From Chara braunii (Eukaryota; Streptophyta; Charophyceae; Charales; Characeae), in NCBI GenBank assembly GCA_003427395.1, contig BFEA01000348.1:261834-284357 (forward strand): a stretch of DNA of 22,524 bases, written 5' to 3'. The notes under the pieces were generated by a model. It searched no databases. It saw only the letters and a list, made by a program, of their open reading frames with translations, and had not been told where the DNA came from. Every line of letters begins with the position of its first letter. Position 1 is the stretch's first letter. A program made the translations under genes and the position numbers. Below are positions 17,506-22,524 of the stretch, piece by piece.

Positions 17506-19080
17506 ATGATCTGGTCCCACGGATATTACGTTAGGTATCGGAACGAGAAGAAGTGGAACTGTTCCAACTGCCGAACGGACCAGGTACCTACAAAAAAACG
17601 ATATGTAGAGGCTAGGACAGAAAACGGATTCTTGCCAAGTGTCCATAGAGCAGAGGTCTGGACGGATCTCCTCCTGTTGAGAAGACTCAAGGGAGACCCG
17701 CTGACGGAGCTTACCAAGGCAGAACGTCGATGAGTGACGGAGCGAGCTCATGATTATCGTTGGCAGGAATCGGTTTTGCAAAAACGGAAAGACAATGACA
17801 ATAGCGGGTCTAGTTGGCTGATGGTTCCACACCCTCTCGCTAGGTTCGATTGGACATGAGCTACCCACGAAGAGGATGCGGTCCATTTCGCGGTGAAATA
17901 CATAGAAAAAGCTATAGAGAAAAACGAATGGTATTGGTCAGGAATTCGGGAGGATGTTAGATACACCGTCCTGAACTGCTCGGCCTGTGCGGCTGATAAG
18001 GCGCCAATACTGATGCCACAAACGATGGTACCAACTAGAGTAGAACGCCCCTTCCAACGAGTTAGCATCGATACGACGGATATCAATGCACCGAAAGGTC
18101 CCGTCGATCAGGGCGAGCTCAATGTCCTTCTAGTGGTCGTCGATCATTTCTCTAAATGGATCGAGGCCTATCCTATGACTAGTCGAAACTCGCAGGAAGT
18201 AGCCTGGTATATTAATCGCTTTTTGTGCATGCATTTGGATGTAGAAGAGGTCCATATGGATAACGGGTCGAAATTCCAAGGGGAGGTAGAACGACATCTC
18301 GTAAGGGCCGACGTTAAGATTTTGTACTCACCAGGACACTGACCACACGCCAACGGGCTCGTGGAGAATGCCAATCGAATGATTAAGACCGCCCTTAGAT
18401 GAAACATCACTGCACGAGATACCAAGCCCTGGCCTGTCATAGTCGACCACATACTGGCCGTCTATCGGGCTACCTCACATGACAGTACAAGGGTGTCCCC
18501 ATTTCAACTGAGAATCAATAGTATCCCCCGGGTGCAGTTGTCACCCCTAGTGGGTACGGAAGTTAGAGCGACCCGGGCTCAACAGCGGGAAAAGGCCCAG
18601 CATTACATGGATCTGATGGCGAGGACCTACCCTGCGTTAGCCCGCAGGCGACAGAGGGTCGTGGATCTGACGAACCAGCGACAGATCAGAGATTACGAGA
18701 ACCGACATGCCTTCGCTGGTCCACTACCCCGCTATAAGATCGGGGATCTAGTGCAGATACGGAAATCCGCTTGCTACTCCAAGATCCACCCTCGCTATAC
18801 TGGCATTTACGAGGTGATGGAACTTGGTGCGCAAGGCCAGCACTCCGTGAAGCTGATCCCCCGGCACAGCGCACAGGCCAGGCCGCTGCCTCGCCACGCT
18901 GCTGCCCTTCACCCATTCCAGCCATCGCCGAATCGTGAGCGGAGTCAGGCCTCGTCCCAGTCTTCCCCCTCTGCTTCCTCGTCCTCACTTGCTTCTTCTT
19001 CTTCCTCTTTCCAAACCACTTCGCCGTTTGGGGTTGAGGACTCGATCGAGCACGATGAGCCAGCAACAGCAAGGGAATGA
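17506..19080 (+). pseudogene. pol: Integrase of gypsy pol
   Basis: One frame with four stops (17731, 17857, 18340, 18400). The zinc domain is an H-x5-H-x30-C-x2-C motif ending LNCSACAADK. The catalytic acidic residues are present: Asp in VSIDTTD (18070), Asp in HMDNGSKF (18259) and Glu in GLVENANR (18364), with about 35 residues between the last two, as in retroviral-type integrases. The C-terminal part has KIGDLVQIRK and HPRYTGIYEVMEL (GPY/F-like), then a Ser-rich tail to TGA at 19078-19080. No chromodomain is visible. Confidence 0.92.
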
Positions 19081-20953
19081 GCCAATTGAGCATTTCCAAA
19101 CGCCAATCGCGGACCACTTATTGTGGCATCGATTCAATGATGATCGGCAGTTGCGGTACGACGTCCAACGCGAACAAGTAACCTACGCGGGGGTGTACGT
19201 TTACGTCACGCAGCTGCCTGGTCAGAAAACCACCAGGGTGTTCATCGAGTTCCGCTCGCTCCATGTGGCCGCCAACTTCGTGCACAACGTCGCCACTTTC
19301 ATCGGCGACTTGACGCTCCTGGACGATCGACACCGAGAACCGGTGTGGAACTTCTTGCGAGAGTACGCGGTGCAGGTAGCGAGATCGGTGGCGCGCGCGC
19401 AGGGAAGGGGCCATCGATTCATGCCATATCACGCACTGTTGCGACGGACGCCGGACGGAACGCTGACACTTGTGCCTCAATTGCCCGCGCTTCACCCCCC
19501 CCCCCTGATCCTTTCAACATCCAAGCCATCCCCGACCCCTCATACTAAATGCCTCCCTTCGTTTCTTACACCACCCTCCCCTATCAACTCACGGAGAGCC
19601 CCTACCCCATGCGAAATTTTCCTGAGTACCTGGTGGAGCTGGACAATGTGGAGCTGCTGCCGCAAGCTGAGGAGGACGCGTGGGAAATGCACCGCGCGCT
19701 GTATCGATCGGTGGTGCTGGGCATGTTCCGGTTTGCCGTGTTGTACGACGATCACAACATCGTCAAGAACCTGCAAGTGTACTACGTCATCTCGCAGCCT
19801 AAGCCGGAGAAGAAGGAGGGCATGGTGGTGTTATACCTATTAGGGGAGATCGGGACGAGCAGGGCGGGACTGCTGGAGCTCATTCATATCGAGTTGTTGT
19901 CTGTCGCGGAAGTGATCGCCAACGAAGAGGATCTCCAACAACATCGGCTCCGCGACGATCTTACCACTCGGCGGTGATACCAGACTATATCGCGCGGGAG
20001 GGGAAAAAGATGTTGAGCACTGCTGACCGAAAGTCGCTGCGGTCTCCGTCATCCTACCCCAAGCCAGTAGCCCCGAGGGCCCTCAGGAAGACGCCCAAAA
20101 AGAGACATCGCCAACCATCGCCAGAAGCGCAAGGAAGTCGAGTGGGACCCGGAGAAGAGGTGGACAAGGCCGGGCGGGTGCAGAAGCCAGATCCCGTTCC
20201 AGAGAGCACGGCGACACCGATCAAGGGACCTCTGCCGGGGGAAGTAGCGGAGACAAGCAGATTTCGGATATGTGGGAACCCTCTGGAGCCGACACCTCAG
20301 CCTCCGCTCCTTCCCGACCTCAATCTTGATGGAGCTGGCCCATCAGCACCAACAGGAGGAGGAGGGGTGGGAAGAGTACCATATCTTGCACCCGGATCCC
20401 CCATCCTCGCATGACCTTTCCGCTTCCGCCAGCCACCCAGGCGTGGCCCGGTCATTGACCTTAGCAGTTCCTCCGAGCCGAATGGTCCACCCGACGGATG
20501 TCGCGTTTATGGTGGAGCCTGCAACCATCAGGTTCGAAGCGATCGAAGGGGGCCCGTGTCCTGATCCTGCATGGGAGCCATATTTGGAACCGCCATTTGA
20601 AGGATGCGTCGCGGCCAGACTAGCAGGAACGCTTATCTACGAGGCCAGCAAGCGTCCGAATGTAATGTACCATTCCCTCGTCATCGTGGTGCTCAGGAGG
20701 GAGCGAAGGTCGTATACCGAGACCCATCTAGTGAGGACGGGTCCCGGGAATCGCACAGTGCCGCGAAGGGTTGTACGGGCTACTGCGGATCTGGCACCAC
20801 GCGTATTGGCGCACGTACCGGGGGCGTTTCTCTATCCCTCCTTGTCCAACACCACTTTAATGAGGTGGAGGCGCCGACTACTCCGGCTGAGCTGGCAGCC
20901 TCTCTTCCTCCTCTTCCTCCCCCTCTTAATACCGAGATCGACCATTTCCTCTA
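19055..20953 (+). pseudogene. Extra 3' ORF after integrase, function unknown
   Basis: Protein-like sequence fills most of the space between integrase and the right LTR. The first frame starts at ATG 19055, overlapping the end of pol by 26 nt, and reads HLLWHRFNDDRQLRYDVQRE, then VFIEFRSLHVAANFVHNVAT. It is lost at an 11-C tract (19495-19505). A second frame (19549-19977) gives PEYLVELDNVELLPQAEED and MVVLYLLGEIG. A third (19974-20414) is basic, Pro-rich and probably disordered. A fourth (20272 to about 20850) gives VMYHSLVIVVLRRERRSY. I recognise no domain, signal peptide or membrane segment, so an env role is not supported. It could be the additional ORF known from some plant gypsy lineages, or a captured gene. 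Confidence 0.55.
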
Positions 20954-21271
20954 ATCTCTTTCTTCTTTCCCCTGTCTTCTTCTTTTTCTTCTGTTCTAAT
21001 TGCAAAGGTCGCGCGACAAAATACGCTGTGTAAAAAAAAAAAAAAAAACATTCTGATCGGGCCAGCGGACGATGAAAGGGCCCCCCGATCAAGTGTACAA
21101 TAGGAGGGGAGATCCATAGCGATGCGGTAGGCATCGAAGTAGAGTAGGTGATGAACCGGGCCAGCTGACGAAGAAGTGGCCGCCCGGATCATCAAGGTAA
21201 TTAGGAATTTAGGAAGGCTATGCAACAGTCGGAAGACTGCTCTTTTTCCGGAACCCCTTGCGCATCACAGA
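20954..21271 (+). other. 3' untranslated region with twin hairpins and possible PPT
   Basis: Contains a T- and C-rich stretch, then a 16-17-A run (about 21032-21048). Two related hairpins follow (21054-21091 and 21150-21193), both with CGGGCCAGC(G/T)GACGA. A polypurine tract AGGAGGGGAGA (21102-21112) resembles a plus-strand primer, but it lies 160 bp before the right LTR, not next to it. Confidence 0.55.
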
Positions 21272-22451
21272 TGTGATAAGCCAGGATCCGCACTCGGCGG
21301 TTTCTCGTACCCCTAAGGGAAAATCCCACGTAGAACCCCAAAATTCAAGATAGTGGGGGAAAGCAGTGTTTCATTTTCCTTTCTCTTTGTCTTTTTTTTT
21401 AAAGGGAGTGGGGGCGGAATAGACAATGTGATTCGGGTCTGGCGTAGCCGGTTAGCGGCCGCGCCAAGAAATGCAAGAAACAGCGGGGACTTAGCGAGAG
21501 TAGGAATTTTGAATTTTGGGCGCGCGGCGGTTTTTGAATTTTTGCGCGCCGCGTAAAACTGTTCCCCCTCTCTGCATCCCCGCGCCATCTTCCCTTCTTG
21601 CTGGTCATCTCCCTCCTGCATGTCTCTTCGTCTTCCCTCTAAGCGAAGTCCGATCCCCTCTTTCTCCTTTCCCTGCGAACGATTGGTTGTCTGATTGGGA
21701 TGGTCAGGGCAATGTGGTGGCCGCGGGAAGCGCACCCCACTTGGACAACCACCCCAATCACGCAGAACATTCAATTCGCCTTCTGTGAGCCTTCTGGAAC
21801 ATCGTTCCTTCTTCTGTCTTGACCATCTACACCCCGCGCTTTGCGCAGCCTCTCCGCCGCCTTCTGCGCTATAAATTCTCGCAATCCCTTCCTCTCACTC
21901 TCTTTGATCTCGGCTGCAAGCTGGGCAAGCTATGCGCGAAGCCCGCGGCGCTGAAAAGGCTCGACGTGCCCCGTGGTGGGCGGAGTGACGGCGGGTGGCG
22001 GAGTTAGCGGTAGACTTGGGGTAAGGCAGTCAGAGGGACTATGGTGGGGATTAGACGCCGATAGCGGCAGGGACTTGTGGCTATGGTTGTCGGTGGTTTG
22101 ACGGATTGGGGACTGGGCCCTGAGCAGCTAGTTGAGAGAATTTTGTATTTTGAAGACTAAGTTTTTTTCTCCATTGCTGCTTTGTCCCTGTGTGATGTGT
22201 GCATGACTCCAAAGGTTGGGTAATCTGTTGTGCATGTCGGGTACGGAAGTCTATGGATGTTGAATGGTTCATTGAAGACTCTATGGGTATGCGTGTGTGT
22301 ATGCGCCGCTGGGCCTGATGAGCGGAAGTATCGAGGTATCGAGCGTCGATTGCTTGCATATGGGCATGAATGCATTGGTCTTTCCCATCTCCCTTTCTTT
22401 TTTATTATTTGCGCGAGTGTGGGTGATACGTGCCAACCTCCTTTCGCCGTT

Positions 22452-22524
<73 letters not shown>
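21272..22524 (+). repeat. Right (3') LTR, cut by window end
   Basis: Starts TGTGATAAGCC like the left LTR and follows it through the GC-rich promoter-like region (21510-21555), the GCGAAGCCCGCGGCG block and the (CT)n tract. Most differences from the left copy are single substitutions and short indels. It keeps about 60 bp (21676-21736) hidden by N in the left copy, and lacks the poly-A insertion. Confidence 0.92.
22456..22524. repeat. (CT)n tract in right LTR
   Basis: CT dinucleotides run to the end of the window, matching 12006-12093 in the left LTR. The true length is unknown. Confidence 0.95.

Larger units (their letters stand above)
10599..22524 (+). mobile_element. Ty3/gypsy LTR retrotransposon (right end cut by window)
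   Basis: Order: LTR, tRNA-Met primer site, gag, nucleocapsid, protease, RT-RNase H, integrase, extra ORF, LTR. RT before integrase defines the Ty3/gypsy (Metaviridae) order. Integrase has no chromodomain that I can see; a Ser-rich tail follows the GPY/F-like part. Every pol domain carries stops or frameshifts, so the copy is dead. The lineage within gypsy cannot be fixed by eye. Confidence 0.95.

Noticed and set aside
18935-19843. Single intact 302-codon gene
   Set aside because: The frame before 19055 is a shadow of integrase, and after the C-tract near 19500 the better protein lies in another frame.
19055-20953. Envelope gene
   Set aside because: No signal peptide, fusion peptide or membrane segment visible in any of the frames.

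Overview
The window is nested transposable-element DNA with no host gene that I can recognise. The best clue to the organism is at 13151-13162, where TGGTATCAGAGC, the complement of the 3' end of plant initiator tRNA-Met, serves as a retrotransposon primer site. That, with the Ty3/gypsy and LINE families present, points to a green-plant lineage (land plant or streptophyte alga). I cannot name the species.

Layout. (1) 1-430: simple repeats and two strong foldbacks. (2) About 500-4112, minus strand: a decayed LINE (non-LTR retrotransposon) whose reverse transcriptase is split by a younger 5'-truncated LINE tail (about 3035-3896, plus strand) with a matching target-site duplication (TSD). (3) 4113-6180: two more minus-strand LINE fragments. 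One is interrupted by a 72-bp poly-A mini-element and another element ends at 5204. (4) 6340-8950: a patchwork of small poly-A retroposons, three with visible TSDs, and one tRNA-like SINE head. (5) 8964-9716: tandem duplications (90 bp, about 237 bp, 55 bp). (6) 10206-10566: three tRNA-like SINE heads in one orientation. (7) 10599 to the window end: a large Ty3/gypsy LTR retrotransposon. Its left repeat is about 2.5 kb, followed by primer site, gag, nucleocapsid, protease, RT-RNase H, integrase and an extra unrecognised coding region, and the right repeat is cut by the window end. All its pol genes are broken.

The most interesting item is a small retroposon family seen in at least eight places. 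Its core is two conserved hairpins (GCTGGA..TCCAGC, then GCTCC..GGAGC). In the larger copies a third hairpin follows: its apical sequence is conserved (about TCTGCTCTTATCAG) but its stem arms differ completely between copies and still pair. A poly-A tail follows. The same core lies at the 3' end of LINE fragments here, which suggests a SINE and LINE sharing a tail. The second item is the roughly 1.9-kb extra coding region between integrase and the right LTR.

How the parts relate: the LINE family supplies the reverse transcriptase that probably moved the poly-A elements, and the gypsy element is a separate lineage. One short poly-A element inserted into the left LTR only, so it is younger than the gypsy insertion.
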